A stretch of DNA of 64,000 bases, from contig NZ_RZNY01000022.1 in the NCBI RefSeq assembly GCF_003994475.1, forward strand, positions 1 through 64,000. The letters run 5' to 3'. Positions 25,766-35,486 of the stretch are shown piece after piece. The DNA is from Paenibacillus anaericanus (GTDB taxonomy: Bacteria > Bacillota > Bacilli > Paenibacillales > Paenibacillaceae). The first letter of the stretch is position 1, and every line of letters begins with the position of its first letter. The notes under the pieces were generated by a model, which searched no databases, was not told the DNA's origin, and saw only the letters and a list, made by a program, of their open reading frames with translations. Made by a program: the position numbers and the translations under genes.

Positions 25766-28700
25766 ATGAAGAAGAAGATTTCAATACTAATCGTCATGAT
25801 ACTGGCGGTGAATACATTGCTGGGAACGATGGTCGGTGCGTCTGGAGCTAAGGGGGCTACGGATGCAACGGAGCTTAGTGCAACTGTTACTACAGGTACT
25901 GAGCTAAAGGATGTCTCATCAGCGGTATCTATGATCCCGGGGATTTCGTCGCTAAATCGTGGTTTGCTTGCTGCGCTGGGGAGCTCAGATTTGATTGTCA
26001 GTCCTGCTGAGGGGAGTCAATATGTTCCGATCGACACCAAGCTAGAAGTAAAGTTTGCAAATAAGCAGATACGAACAAACCCTAATAAGCAGCAAATATT
26101 CACAATTTCTAGAGATATGTCAGGGTATACCGAAAAGATGGATGTAACCGTAACCCAATCCGTATATGCCAATTCGGTTATTTTGACTCCACCGTCTATT
26201 TTGCTATACGGAACGAAATACTATATTACAATTCCAGAAGGAACCTTTATCAGTGGTGGAGTTGGAAATGGAGAGAATGGTGTGACTTCAGCGGCATTGA
26301 CCTGGTCCTTCACGACGGCTAGTTCGTCGACAACGGCGTTGACGCAAACTGCTTTCAATCCATCGAAGGGTAGCACCAATAATAGTATTAGCGTAGATCC
26401 AATCATCAAGTTTAATCGTAACGTTAAATTGAATGCTAGTCTGGCGAATGGTGGAATTACACTTAGGAAGACTGGTAGTGGCGTTAACATCCCGATAAGT
26501 GTGTCCGTTAGCTCAAATACTGTAACGATCTCACCTACCAGTAATCTGGAGAGAGGTACAAGCTATTATATTGAGATTGCGAGTAATGGAATTTACGATG
26601 CAGAGAACCCTTATCTCTATTATGCAGGATTAAGTGGAAGCAATAGTTGGAGTTTCCAGACAGAAGCGCCTGACAAGACGGCTCCAGTGCTTCAAAGTGC
26701 GACGATGTACAGCAATACGGCAATTCGGTTGCTATACAATGAAACACTTAACTATACGAACTATTTATCAACCTCTAGCTTCACAGTAACTGTGAATGGT
26801 GAGACGCGCCGTATTAGCAGTGCTTCTGCATCAGGTGAGATTGTCTACATTTATATGGAGACAGGGGTAGCTGTTGGGCAAGACATCAAGATCAGCTACA
26901 CAGGCAGTGGAAGTCAGGCTATTCAGGATGTGTACGGAAACGCAGCAGCTACCTTTTCTAGTAAAGTGGTTACGAACGGAGTAGACTCCGTTATGCCTAG
27001 ACCCAAGGAGGGCTCTGCGACAAGTACTTCGGTAACTTTATATTTTAGTGAATCTATAAAAAGCCCTTCCACTTATGCTTATGAGCAATTTACGGTTACC
27101 GCAGACGGTAACTCGAAAGGGATCAGTAGTCTTTCACACAATGGAGATAGGATTACCTTATATTTATCCAACTCTATTTCAAATGGGGAAGTAGTTAAAG
27201 TATCATATTCACCAGGCTCCTATCCACTAGTGGATTATCGGGGAATGGAAATAGCGGCATTCAGTGATTATTTTGTACGTAATACGTATGATACTGTAGC
27301 ACCTGTCTTCAAAGGAGTAGAAGGCTCAGGTAACAAAATTATAATGACTTATGATGAAGCACTGAGAATTAGCCCACTTCCGTTAAAAAGTCAATTTTCA
27401 GTACTTGTGAACAACGCGCCTGTATATGTGACGGCTGTGGAGATCGCATCTAATCAGGTCATACTAACATTGGCTTCTTCGTTTACGAAAGACCAAAATG
27501 TTACTTTATCCTATGTATCGGGGATTGGCGGAATTGCTGATTTAAATGGAAATATGGCGGGGTATATCAATCTGCAACCAATAACTTATAATACCGTGAT
27601 AGAAGGGATCCGCTCAGCAACAATTACGGGAGATACGCTAACAATCACATTCAATTCCACTTTAAGAACCTTATCTTATCTACCGGCGAATCAGTTTTAC
27701 GTAAATGTAGATAAAGTAAATCGGGGACTGCAATCCGCTACGATTAGTGGAAATACGGTAACGCTTAAACTATCTTCGGCAGTAGCTAAAGGCCAGGTTA
27801 TTGATTTATCTTATATGACGGGAGCTGCACCTCTCTATGATAGTCTCGGCAATATCATAAAGAGCTTCAGCAATTTGCAGGTACAAAACTTAACAGGTGG
27901 CACGACTACAACGGTCAACGGCGTTCAACCAGATTATTTGACGGCGATGCCGACGGTGGATTTTGGCGTTGGAGGATATCTGTTGAACTTAAACACGGCG
28001 CAGGCATCTAGTAGCCAATCCCGGTATGGTTTAAACATGAAGAAGTACGTGATAGATAACGACAAGTTCCAGGCAGCCTTTAAGTATTTAACCGACAATA
28101 ATATCGCGAGCAAGAGAATTGTGTTCGAAGTTCCTTCTACTGAGAAAGCGGCTGAAGTCGTGATCCCGATGAATGCGTTGATGACTATGTATAGTAGTGG
28201 GAAAACAGGCTCTTTCGCAGTAAAATACAATAATGTGATGTATGACCTGCCGATTGAGAAAATACCATATTCAGAAATATCCCGTGCATTAAGCGCAAGC
28301 TCTCTGACTTCTGCTTATATTACGATACAAATTGAACCAATAATGAAAGCTCAAATATCGAGTTTGAACTATAGCAATATCGTGACAACGGCTCCGATTA
28401 CGGATCCAGTCCAGATTTACGTATCAGCTTACAATGAAACGGCTGTGCAAAACGCAGTGGATGTGGCGCATACAGGCCAGATTTATTTCAAGGCCGCAAC
28501 ATCACCATCTAGTATGTATGTGTATCTTATGAAATATGATCTGGCCGCACGGACAGCTTCCTTTGTGCCAGGGAAGGCTGCAGGTAATGGAAGTTCTTTA
28601 GTTTTCAGTGGGAAAGTAAACGGTAATTCTATTGTGGGACCTGCAACGGGATATAGTTACTTCTCTGATACGGCTAAGCATTGGGCCAAGGCTGATATTA

Positions 28701-29212
28701 CCGAATTAAGCAGCAAGCTGATTGTGGACGCACGCTCGGACAATAAGTTTGAACCTGACAAAAATATTACACGTGCAGAGTTCGCAATATTTATTACAAA
28801 GGGACTTGGCCTTGTGGGAGATGCATCAAGTGCCAATCGCTTTTCAGATGTAACATCAGGGACGAATGCAGCTTACATTGGAGCGGCAGCTAAGGCGGGG
28901 ATCATCACTGGAAATACTGATGGAACGTTTAAACCGGGTAGTAACATTACTCGGGAGCAGATGGCACTAATGATGGTACGTGCAATGGATTATGCCGGTC
29001 ATAACATTTCTCTGAATGGGTCGAGCGCTCAAGTTTTAACGAAATTCAAGGACGGTGCTAAGATCCAATCTAAAGAGACAGTTGCTAAAGCTGTCAAAGA
29101 AGGTATTATTCAAGGGATGACTGCGAATACGTTCCAACCACAAGGTAACGCAACTCGCGCTCAAGCAGCAGTCATGCTGAAACGTGTTTTGGACAAACTA
29201 GATTACTTGTAG
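25766..29212 (+). CDS. Large SLH surface protein with Big_5 and SwmB-like repeats
   Basis: The 1148-residue protein has a signal peptide (ISILIVMILAVNTLLGTMVGA). Two Big_5/SbsA-type Ig domains cover about residues 68-300; each ends with a 'TWSFTT' or 'SWSFQT' strand typical of the family. Four SwmB-like repeats of about 95 residues follow to about residue 705, each with a 'FTVTVNG' or 'FSVLVNN' strand and a closing 'DLNGN'-type turn. After a mixed alpha/beta domain, three C-terminal SLH domains (from about residue 970) carry TRAE, TREQ and TRAQ motifs. It should attach to pyruvylated wall polymer by its C-terminus. The gene is followed by a strong terminator. Its TAAA-N16-GCCGTTAA upstream pair resembles that of the SLH gene at 12101. 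Confidence 0.88.
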   Translation: MKKKISILIVMILAVNTLLGTMVGASGAKGATDATELSATVTTGTELKDVSSAVSMIPGISSLNRGLLAALGSSDLIVSPAEGSQYVPIDTKLEVKFANKQIRTNPNKQQIFTISRDMSGYTEKMDVTVTQSVYANSVILTPPSILLYGTKYYITIPEGTFISGGVGNGENGVTSAALTWSFTTASSSTTALTQTAFNPSKGSTNNSISVDPIIKFNRNVKLNASLANGGITLRKTGSGVNIPISVSVSSNTVTISPTSNLERGTSYYIEIASNGIYDAENPYLYYAGLSGSNSWSFQTEAPDKTAPVLQSATMYSNTAIRLLYNETLNYTNYLSTSSFTVTVNGETRRISSASASGEIVYIYMETGVAVGQDIKISYTGSGSQAIQDVYGNAAATFSSKVVTNGVDSVMPRPKEGSATSTSVTLYFSESIKSPSTYAYEQFTVTADGNSKGISSLSHNGDRITLYLSNSISNGEVVKVSYSPGSYPLVDYRGMEIAAFSDYFVRNTYDTVAPVFKGVEGSGNKIIMTYDEALRISPLPLKSQFSVLVNNAPVYVTAVEIASNQVILTLASSFTKDQNVTLSYVSGIGGIADLNGNMAGYINLQPITYNTVIEGIRSATITGDTLTITFNSTLRTLSYLPANQFYVNVDKVNRGLQSATISGNTVTLKLSSAVAKGQVIDLSYMTGAAPLYDSLGNIIKSFSNLQVQNLTGGTTTTVNGVQPDYLTAMPTVDFGVGGYLLNLNTAQASSSQSRYGLNMKKYVIDNDKFQAAFKYLTDNNIASKRIVFEVPSTEKAAEVVIPMNALMTMYSSGKTGSFAVKYNNVMYDLPIEKIPYSEISRALSASSLTSAYITIQIEPIMKAQISSLNYSNIVTTAPITDPVQIYVSAYNETAVQNAVDVAHTGQIYFKAATSPSSMYVYLMKYDLAARTASFVPGKAAGNGSSLVFSGKVNGNSIVGPATGYSYFSDTAKHWAKADITELSSKLIVDARSDNKFEPDKNITRAEFAIFITKGLGLVGDASSANRFSDVTSGTNAAYIGAAAKAGIITGNTDGTFKPGSNITREQMALMMVRAMDYAGHNISLNGSSAQVLTKFKDGAKIQSKETVAKAVKEGIIQGMTANTFQPQGNATRAQAAVMLKRVLDKLDYL

Positions 29213-29237
29213 GTCTCTATTAGAAAATAGGGCTAGT

Positions 29238-29286
29238 GGTGTCGCTCCAGTAGATAACGAATCTACTGGAGTGACACCCTTTTTTG
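29238..29286 (+). terminator. Terminator after the 1148-residue SLH gene
   Basis: An 18-bp stem, GGTGTCGCTCCAGTAGAT (29238-29255) with ATCTACTGGAGTGACACC (29261-29278), one mismatch, then CTTTTTTTG. It separates two convergent genes. Confidence 0.93.
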
Positions 29287-29310
29287 TATAAAAATGGATA
29301 GAGGTAAAAT

Positions 29311-29991
29311 CTATTCGATGAATTCCCATGCTCCTCGTTGTAGTTCGTAGCGATGGATTCGTTCCCCACCTCCGGTGGCAATTGGACGTAGCCATCCTTT
29401 GGTACATAGCGAATGAAGAAGTCGGACAGCGGTTCGGTAATTGATACCGAAATGGCTGGCTACTCTCTTCGGAGTAAGTGACTGAGCTTGGGATAGCGCC
29501 ATGCGAATGACTTCATTCTCAGATATCGTAGAACGCTGGGTAGGTTGCTCTAGCACCAGATAGCGATTGAACAGCATTTGAAGTAGGGTTCTACAAAGCT
29601 CTGGCCGATCGCATACATCATCATAAGCGAATGAGACCACACGATAACCAGTACACTGGAGGAACAATTCTCGGTTTAACTCGTCGCAGTATTTTTTGCG
29701 ATCCATATCGCGCACATGGGGGCCATACCCTTTAATTTCAATAATAAATTTCAATAGTCCCTTCAAATAAGCAAAGTCCCCGAAATAAGATCGACCGCGC
29801 CAATCCGCAATCTCATATTCGGGATGTAATCCATTGAAGTTCTCATAGATGGGCCACCACACGTTTTTTAGAAACAGGATTTCTCCGTGGTTGTGTCCGC
29901 GCTCAAGTCGTCCTCTTCTCTCTCCTGAACGGAGATTCAAATGCTGTCTAAGAAAAAGTTGATGCTCTTCCTCAAAATTGGCTTTGGCCAT
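29311..29991 (-). CDS. Stand-alone PD-(D/E)XK-type nuclease with C-terminal winged helix (putative)
   Basis: The 226-residue protein has a region resembling restriction-endonuclease-like folds: Asp72 in FGDFAYLK, then a hydrophobic strand with Glu85 and Lys87 (FIIEIKGYG), which fits the D...ExK catalytic pattern. A preceding HPEYEIADWRGR strand and a following helix rich in Arg/Lys support the fold. From about residue 165 a helix-turn-helix (LTPKRVASHFGINYRTAVRLL) and a wing (GWLRPIATGGGERIHRYEL) suggest DNA binding. I chose the ATG at 29991 because AAGGAGTGG lies 7 bases upstream; an in-frame ATG at 30015 lacks one. No methylase or other partner lies beside it. The cellular role is unknown. 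Confidence 0.6.
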   Translation of the reverse strand: MAKANFEEEHQLFLRQHLNLRSGERRGRLERGHNHGEILFLKNVWWPIYENFNGLHPEYEIADWRGRSYFGDFAYLKGLLKFIIEIKGYGPHVRDMDRKKYCDELNRELFLQCTGYRVVSFAYDDVCDRPELCRTLLQMLFNRYLVLEQPTQRSTISENEVIRMALSQAQSLTPKRVASHFGINYRTAVRLLHSLCTKGWLRPIATGGGERIHRYELQRGAWEFIE

Positions 29992-30322
29992 TCCTATTCC
30001 ACTCCTTAACCTCATTAGTTGATGAATGAGAAGTGTTGTTGGTCTGGCAACTTAACGCTACCATACGCAAAAACGCCCCACTCATCATTAGATGGTAGGA
30101 CGTTCTTCGTCACTGATATACACAAATTATACCAAAATACTTCCAAGTGAGCTAGCGGTGTTAAACGGATTTGGTAGATTAGAGTATAAGCCGCAAGGTC
30201 AAATTCAACCCAACACAGACCTGCAAAAGATGCTCACTAATTCCCACGATAGAGTAGACAGCAAAGGCAAAATTCCACAGTCGCATCATGTAACACTAGA
30301 TTCCATAACTATACAACAGAAT

Positions 30323-30503
30323 AGTTGCAGAAAGTGCACTTATTTAGAAGCAAGGGTAAGGGAGAAGGAAGTAGTTGCATTAAGTACATTTAAAAGTGAG
30401 GGATCGGCGAAAAGTGGGGTTTTTCCAGTAAATAGATGTAGTTTGTGCAACTAAAATTAGTGGCAGAGCATTATCGCCGAATTTAATTGTACTTTATACA
30501 ACT
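30323..30503. repeat. Cluster of four 19-24 bp units in inverted pairs
   Basis: Units of the form AGTTGYANWAAGTACANTT occur at 30323-30346 and 30373-30394 on the + strand and at 30434-30452 and 30485-30503 on the - strand. The first pair starts 50 bases apart and the second 51, so the whole is nearly symmetrical. The third unit is the most divergent. A short TCGGCGA/TCGCCGA inverted pair lies between the units. This structure fills most of the 660-base gap between the nuclease and the next gene (30016-30677), which otherwise holds no gene I can support. Confidence 0.6.
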
Positions 30504-30677
30504 GTTGGAGGGGCGCACCGAATCCTTCTCTATTTGGTGAAAAAGGGACGGATTACATAAATCTAGTCTATTTTCGTAACTTTTCTGGATTTTTGTAGTC
30601 TATTAAGTATGTGCTAGATTTAAGAGTAGAGAGATGCGATAGAATTTCTACATAAGATGGGAGAGTTATAAATCACT

Positions 30678-33386
30678 ATGGTAGTCAAAAAAGAAAAGAA
30701 GTTGTCTCGCTTTGTGGTAGGTAAGGGGAAAAAACTAGTCCTAGTAAGTTTGGCCGGACTGATATGGATTCAGCCTGTAGTAAGTCTTGAATGGTTTGGA
30801 GGATACACCTCTACTGCTCAGGCTGCAGCGGATCAAACGCTCAAATCAAGTGAGGAAATGATTACGTCCGGAGCAAAACTTGTAAAATATCAATATAAAA
30901 CAACACGTTCAGGGAAACAGGTAACCGTTCTCGCGGATGTTATTGAAGTCGATTTATCCAATCCTTATGTTCAATTGAATGTAATGACAGGTAAAGGTGG
31001 ACAAGTAACGACTAGACAATCCGTTGAAGGTATGGCTAAAGAAAACGGTGCAGTTGCAGCGGTTAACGGTGACTTCTTTGCGACGACTGGAATGGGCGTT
31101 GCTATGGGTGGAGCTGTGTCGCAAGGTACGGTTGTGACGACTCCAGCACAACTTGAGGGAATGTACGCTTTTGCGGTGAAGACCAACGGTACACCTATCA
31201 TCGATCGTTTTGCATTTGGAGGTACCGTTATAGCTGAAGATGGCTCAACTTTCCCGCTCACGGGTATTAACCAGGAATCATATAAGACTGAACCAGCTCA
31301 AGCATATAGTCATGTGAATAACATGTTCATTTATACTAGTGCATGGAAGTCATTAGAGCGGCCAACAGCCAGTGCCACAACACCAACAGAGGTGCTGGTG
31401 CAAGGCGGTATCATCCAGCAAATCTCGATCAAGGCACCTATTCCAAGCGCTGTGCCTGCGGATGGATATATCCTTCGCGCTCATGGTATGGCGGCAGATT
31501 TTATCGCAGCTCACATGGTTGTTGGGCAGAGAGTGGATGCTTCGTATCAACTTAGCTCGCTAACTACTGGAGAAGAGATTAATCCAGCTGATCTTCAGAC
31601 GATGATCGGTGGTCATACCTTGCTTGTTGACCAAGGCAAAGTGTCGGCCTTCACGCGTTCCACAACGGGAATCAGCGGTGGTAGCCCTGTGGCGAGAACA
31701 GCTCTAGGATACTCACAAGATGGCAAAACTGCCTATATCATTACGGCTGAGAAGAATAGTAATAGCTCAGGAATGACGCTTAAAGAGCTGCAGAACTTCA
31801 TGACGAGCATCGGGGTATGGAAGGGACTAACGCTGGATGGCGGAGGCTCAACAACGATGGTGACGCGTCCACTGGCGGAGACGACTGCGGGGTTGACCTT
31901 CACGACTTCCAATGGATCAGCGGGACAACGGGCAGTAGTCAATGGACTAGGCGTCTTTACGACGGCCCCACAAGGAACCTTGAAAGGACTTGTAGTGAGT
32001 GGTACACAATCCCTGCTCATAGGACAAACGGCTTCATATACATTAAAAGGGTATGATAACTATTATAACCCTATGGATACTTCAGGAATCCAAACTACCT
32101 GGAAATCAGACAATGGAAATGTCACATGGACGGGCGATAGCTTCAAAGCAGTCAAAGCAGGAACTTCGCAAATTACGGCGATCAGCGGCGATGCTAAGAC
32201 TAGTATGAAGGTGAATGTGCTTGGAGGTAGTGACCTCAAGAGCCTGACCTCGGGGACAACATTTGCTTCACTAGAGTCGGGAACTTCGGTCTCTGTACCG
32301 GTAACGGCTGAATTGAAGAATGGAAATAAAGTTGATGTGCCAGCAGAATCGCTGAAATGGGAATTCACAGGTATGAAGGCAAGCGTAGCAGATGGTGTAC
32401 TAACAGTTCAATCTGTGAATAAAGGTGCCAAAGTAGCATACGCCACTCCAAAATATGATGGATTCAGCGGTACGCCAATCGTTCTGTCAGCATCAGCAGA
32501 GCAAAGTTGGGAGAATTTTGAGAATGTAACTTACCCGATATCGTTCACGGGATTACCTGCTGAGACAAAAGGAACTGCAACAGTTGCTCAAGGCACGGGA
32601 AGTCACGAGAATAGCAAAGTGTTGAAGCTAGATTATGATTTCACAAGTGGTACAGGGAATAGATTTGCTTATGCTCAGATCAACGGTACTACGGGGAAAG
32701 GAATTCCAGAAGGCTCAACTGCGATGTCGATCGATGTACTGGGTGATTCTGGCCTGAACTGGCTCAGAGCAGAGTTTGAGGACGCAGACGGTAAGAGTGT
32801 ATATGTAGATCTAACACGGATGGTTGATTTCTCGGAATGGAAAACATTTAATATGGATCTGACTGCAGCGGGACTTAAACAACCAGCTAAGTTGAAACGT
32901 CTGTATCTTGTAAACTTGGAGGATGGTCAAGACGAGCGGTCATTGACGGGTAGCGTTTCCTTTGACAACGTAAAATTTACGGCTCCTTCTACGGAAGTTG
33001 ATTCCAGCTTTCCAAGCGTTACCGTTCAAATGACAGTTGGACAGAGATCGATGTCAGTGGATGGAAAGAAGCAGAGTCTAGAGGTTGCTCCCTTGCTGAA
33101 GGGTGGCACAACCTATGTTCCAATTAAGTATGTGCTAGACTCTTTCGGAGGAGCAGCCAGCTGGGATAATGTCGCGAAGAAAATTACTGTGACACGAGGT
33201 AGTGTAGTGCTCGAATTAACAGTTGGAAAAACTAGTTTCCTATTGAATGGATCGCCAGAAAAGGCAACGGTTGCTCCGATTATAGTAGGTGGCAGGACTT
33301 TAGTCCCGTTACGTTTGGTATCTGAACAATTAGGAATTGACGTAAAATGGGAGAAGATAACCAAATCCATTACTCTTAAATCATGA
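30678..33386 (+). CDS. Secreted phosphodiester glycosidase-family protein with stalk domain
   Basis: The 902-residue protein has an N-terminal signal region (LVLVSLAGLIWIQPVVS, further AQA/A near residue 50). The NAGPA/DUF2233-like domain (about residues 80-435) shows VAAVNGDFFATTG and the catalytic-loop-like LTLDGGGSTTMV, as in N-acetylglucosamine-1-phosphodiester alpha-N-acetylglucosaminidases and sporulation or exopolysaccharide relatives. A Big-type segment (about 440-520) and a carbohydrate-binding-like beta-sandwich (about 615-770) follow. Last comes a copper-amine-oxidase N-terminal 'stalk' domain in two repeats (TTYVPIKYVLDSFG and GRTLVPLRLVSEQLG). It probably hydrolyses or rearranges phosphodiester-linked sugars of surface polymers; the exact substrate is unknown. 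The next gene, degS, starts 50 bases on with no clear terminator between. Confidence 0.85.
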   Translation: MVVKKEKKLSRFVVGKGKKLVLVSLAGLIWIQPVVSLEWFGGYTSTAQAAADQTLKSSEEMITSGAKLVKYQYKTTRSGKQVTVLADVIEVDLSNPYVQLNVMTGKGGQVTTRQSVEGMAKENGAVAAVNGDFFATTGMGVAMGGAVSQGTVVTTPAQLEGMYAFAVKTNGTPIIDRFAFGGTVIAEDGSTFPLTGINQESYKTEPAQAYSHVNNMFIYTSAWKSLERPTASATTPTEVLVQGGIIQQISIKAPIPSAVPADGYILRAHGMAADFIAAHMVVGQRVDASYQLSSLTTGEEINPADLQTMIGGHTLLVDQGKVSAFTRSTTGISGGSPVARTALGYSQDGKTAYIITAEKNSNSSGMTLKELQNFMTSIGVWKGLTLDGGGSTTMVTRPLAETTAGLTFTTSNGSAGQRAVVNGLGVFTTAPQGTLKGLVVSGTQSLLIGQTASYTLKGYDNYYNPMDTSGIQTTWKSDNGNVTWTGDSFKAVKAGTSQITAISGDAKTSMKVNVLGGSDLKSLTSGTTFASLESGTSVSVPVTAELKNGNKVDVPAESLKWEFTGMKASVADGVLTVQSVNKGAKVAYATPKYDGFSGTPIVLSASAEQSWENFENVTYPISFTGLPAETKGTATVAQGTGSHENSKVLKLDYDFTSGTGNRFAYAQINGTTGKGIPEGSTAMSIDVLGDSGLNWLRAEFEDADGKSVYVDLTRMVDFSEWKTFNMDLTAAGLKQPAKLKRLYLVNLEDGQDERSLTGSVSFDNVKFTAPSTEVDSSFPSVTVQMTVGQRSMSVDGKKQSLEVAPLLKGGTTYVPIKYVLDSFGGAASWDNVAKKITVTRGSVVLELTVGKTSFLLNGSPEKATVAPIIVGGRTLVPLRLVSEQLGIDVKWEKITKSITLKS

Positions 33387-33436
33387 TATGATGAATTTAG
33401 ATTATTGAGGGGTTTAAGGAAATGGAGAAGTGTTAA

Positions 33437-34597
33437 GTGGATTTTCAAGCGGATGCTATAGATCGTGTTATAAAAAATGCTGTAGGCGTAATGGAGAACA
33501 GCAAACTGCAAATACTCGAAATTTTGGAAACGGCACGTAATGAGTTGAAGTCACTTAACAACGAACTCCAGCAGGTTATGAAGGAAACTGCGGAGACCGT
33601 GGAAAAGGTGGATCAACTTGAAGTGAATTACCGGCGTTCCCGTATCCGGCTGACAGAAGTCAGCCGGGACTTTGTGAGGTATAAGGAAGAGGATATCAAG
33701 CAGGCCTACGAGAATGCAACACAGTTGCAACTCGACCTGCTTATTTTTCGTGAGAAAGAGATGTATTTGAAAGCACGGCGTGATGATTTGCAGAAGAGGG
33801 CAAGAAATGTTGATAAATCAGTAGAACGTGCCGAGACGATTGGGACACAAATGGGAGTTGTGCTGGAATACTTATCTGGTGAGCTTGGACAAGTCACGCG
33901 TATTCTAGAATCGGCCAAAAATCGGCAACTTATTGGATTGAAAATTATTTTGGCACAGGAAGAAGAACGTAAGCGGATTTCTCGGGAAATTCACGATGGA
34001 CCAGCTCAATTGCTAGCAAATCTAGTTCTTAGGACGGAAATTGTAGAAAGAATGCTCATAAAGCAGGAATTTAAGATGGTACAAGACGAAATAATAGATT
34101 TGAAGGGTCAGGTTCGCTCCAGCTTGGAGGAAATGAGAAAAGTCATTTTTAATCTTCGGCCAATGGCGTTAGATGATCTAGGACTAATTCCGACACTACG
34201 AAAGTTTGTACATGATTTTGAAGAGAAGACAAAGATAAGGGCGACCTTTGAGACGAGAGGTAAAGAATTTAGACTTTCCTCGCCAATGGAGGCAGCGGTG
34301 TTTCGTTTGATACAAGAAGCGCTTAACAATTCTGCCAAACATGCCTATCCGACATTTGTTGGTGTAGAAATCACTTATCAGGCTCAGATGGTAAAAATCA
34401 TGGTTCATGATAATGGCCTCGGTTTCAAAGTGGAGCAACTTGAGCTGAAGACTAAGGAACATTCTCACTTTGGTTTAATCGGAATGCGGGAACGCGTGGA
34501 ATTACTGGATGGTAGAATGGAAATTGAATCAGCGGCGAATATGGGCACCAAAATCGTCATTCACATCCCGACAAATACAGAGAAGAGAAAGGAGTAA
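33437..34597 (+). CDS. degS: Two-component sensor histidine kinase DegS
   Basis: DegS is a cytosolic histidine kinase that controls secretion, competence and motility with DegU. The 386-residue protein has a long N-terminal coiled-coil sensing domain (residues about 10-170) without membrane segments. The HisKA_3 motif REIHDGPAQLLANL contains His186, and the ATP-binding domain has EALNNSAKHA and DNGLGF, ending with GLIGMRERVELLDG. GTG at 33437 follows GGAGAAG by 7 bases. degU begins four bases after its stop. Confidence 0.96.
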   Translation: MDFQADAIDRVIKNAVGVMENSKLQILEILETARNELKSLNNELQQVMKETAETVEKVDQLEVNYRRSRIRLTEVSRDFVRYKEEDIKQAYENATQLQLDLLIFREKEMYLKARRDDLQKRARNVDKSVERAETIGTQMGVVLEYLSGELGQVTRILESAKNRQLIGLKIILAQEEERKRISREIHDGPAQLLANLVLRTEIVERMLIKQEFKMVQDEIIDLKGQVRSSLEEMRKVIFNLRPMALDDLGLIPTLRKFVHDFEEKTKIRATFETRGKEFRLSSPMEAAVFRLIQEALNNSAKHAYPTFVGVEITYQAQMVKIMVHDNGLGFKVEQLELKTKEHSHFGLIGMRERVELLDGRMEIESAANMGTKIVIHIPTNTEKRKE

Positions 34598-34601
34598 TAG
34601 G

Positions 34602-35330
34602 ATGGATAATCTTAATTTGGGTAATAGACGAAAAATCAAAGTACTCTTGGCTGACGATCACCAGCTATTTCGTGAAGGACTTAAGCGGATTTTGAATATG
34701 GAAGAAGATATTGAAGTTGTGGGGGAATGTTCAGACGGCTCTCAGGTGATGGAAGGATGTCGTTTACACCTACCGGAAATTGTTCTCATGGATATTAATA
34801 TGCCTATTTTAAATGGGGTTGAAGCAACGGCTCAACTTCGCGAGACACTTCCAGAAATAAAGGTCATTATCCTATCGATTCATGATGATGAGAGTTATGT
34901 TTTTGAGACATTACGTAAAGGTGCTACAGGTTACTTACTGAAGGATATGGAGGCAGAATCTCTCATTAATGCGATTCGTACAGTTTCCGAGGGAAATGGC
35001 TTTATTCATCCGAAGGTGACGGGTAAATTGATTCAGCAGCTTCGTCGCATGGAATATCTGAGTGAAACGGGTGCAATTGCTGAAGCGAATGTGAGCCGTG
35101 AGGCTGGCGTGAAGTTCGTTGCGGGAGATAATAATCCGCTGACACGTCGTGAGGCAGAAGTGCTTCGCCTGATGGCGGAAGGCCGTAGTAACAAGATGAT
35201 TGGTGAGCATTTGTTTATTAGTGAGAAGACGGTTAAAAACCATGTTAGTAGTATTTTGCAAAAAATGGACGTGGATGATCGTACGCAGGCTGTTATCAAT
35301 GCCATTAAATTCGGCTGGGTAACATTATAG
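34602..35330 (+). CDS. degU: Two-component response regulator DegU
   Basis: The 242-residue response regulator has a receiver domain (residues 10-125) with DDHQ at Asp18-Asp19, phosphoacceptor Asp64 in VLMDINMP and the Lys of LLKDME. The C-terminal LuxR-type helix-turn-helix is LTRREAEVLRLMAEG...SEKTVKNHVSSIL. ATG 34602 follows GAAAGGAG by 8 bases; an upstream in-frame ATG at 34509 lies inside degS and is rejected. Phospho-DegU controls exoenzymes, competence and flagellar genes in Bacillus, which suits the downstream comF and flagellar genes. Confidence 0.96.
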   Translation: MDNLNLGNRRKIKVLLADDHQLFREGLKRILNMEEDIEVVGECSDGSQVMEGCRLHLPEIVLMDINMPILNGVEATAQLRETLPEIKVIILSIHDDESYVFETLRKGATGYLLKDMEAESLINAIRTVSEGNGFIHPKVTGKLIQQLRRMEYLSETGAIAEANVSREAGVKFVAGDNNPLTRREAEVLRLMAEGRSNKMIGEHLFISEKTVKNHVSSILQKMDVDDRTQAVINAIKFGWVTL

Positions 35331-35486
35331 TTTGAATGAGCATTAGTCATCCTTTCAGGGATGATAATCCTGGTGAGCGATAGCTCAAGAGATCGGACCC
35401 ATTGATATTGAAGGATAGGGAATAGGTGAGCCCAGTAACCGACGGCCTCTACGCGGCATATATTGTCGCTAAGGGAGGTGAGTTCC

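Noticed and set aside
30092-30454. 120-codon frame over the repeat cluster
   Set aside because: Its second half is made of the repeat units; no family, no good ribosome binding site.
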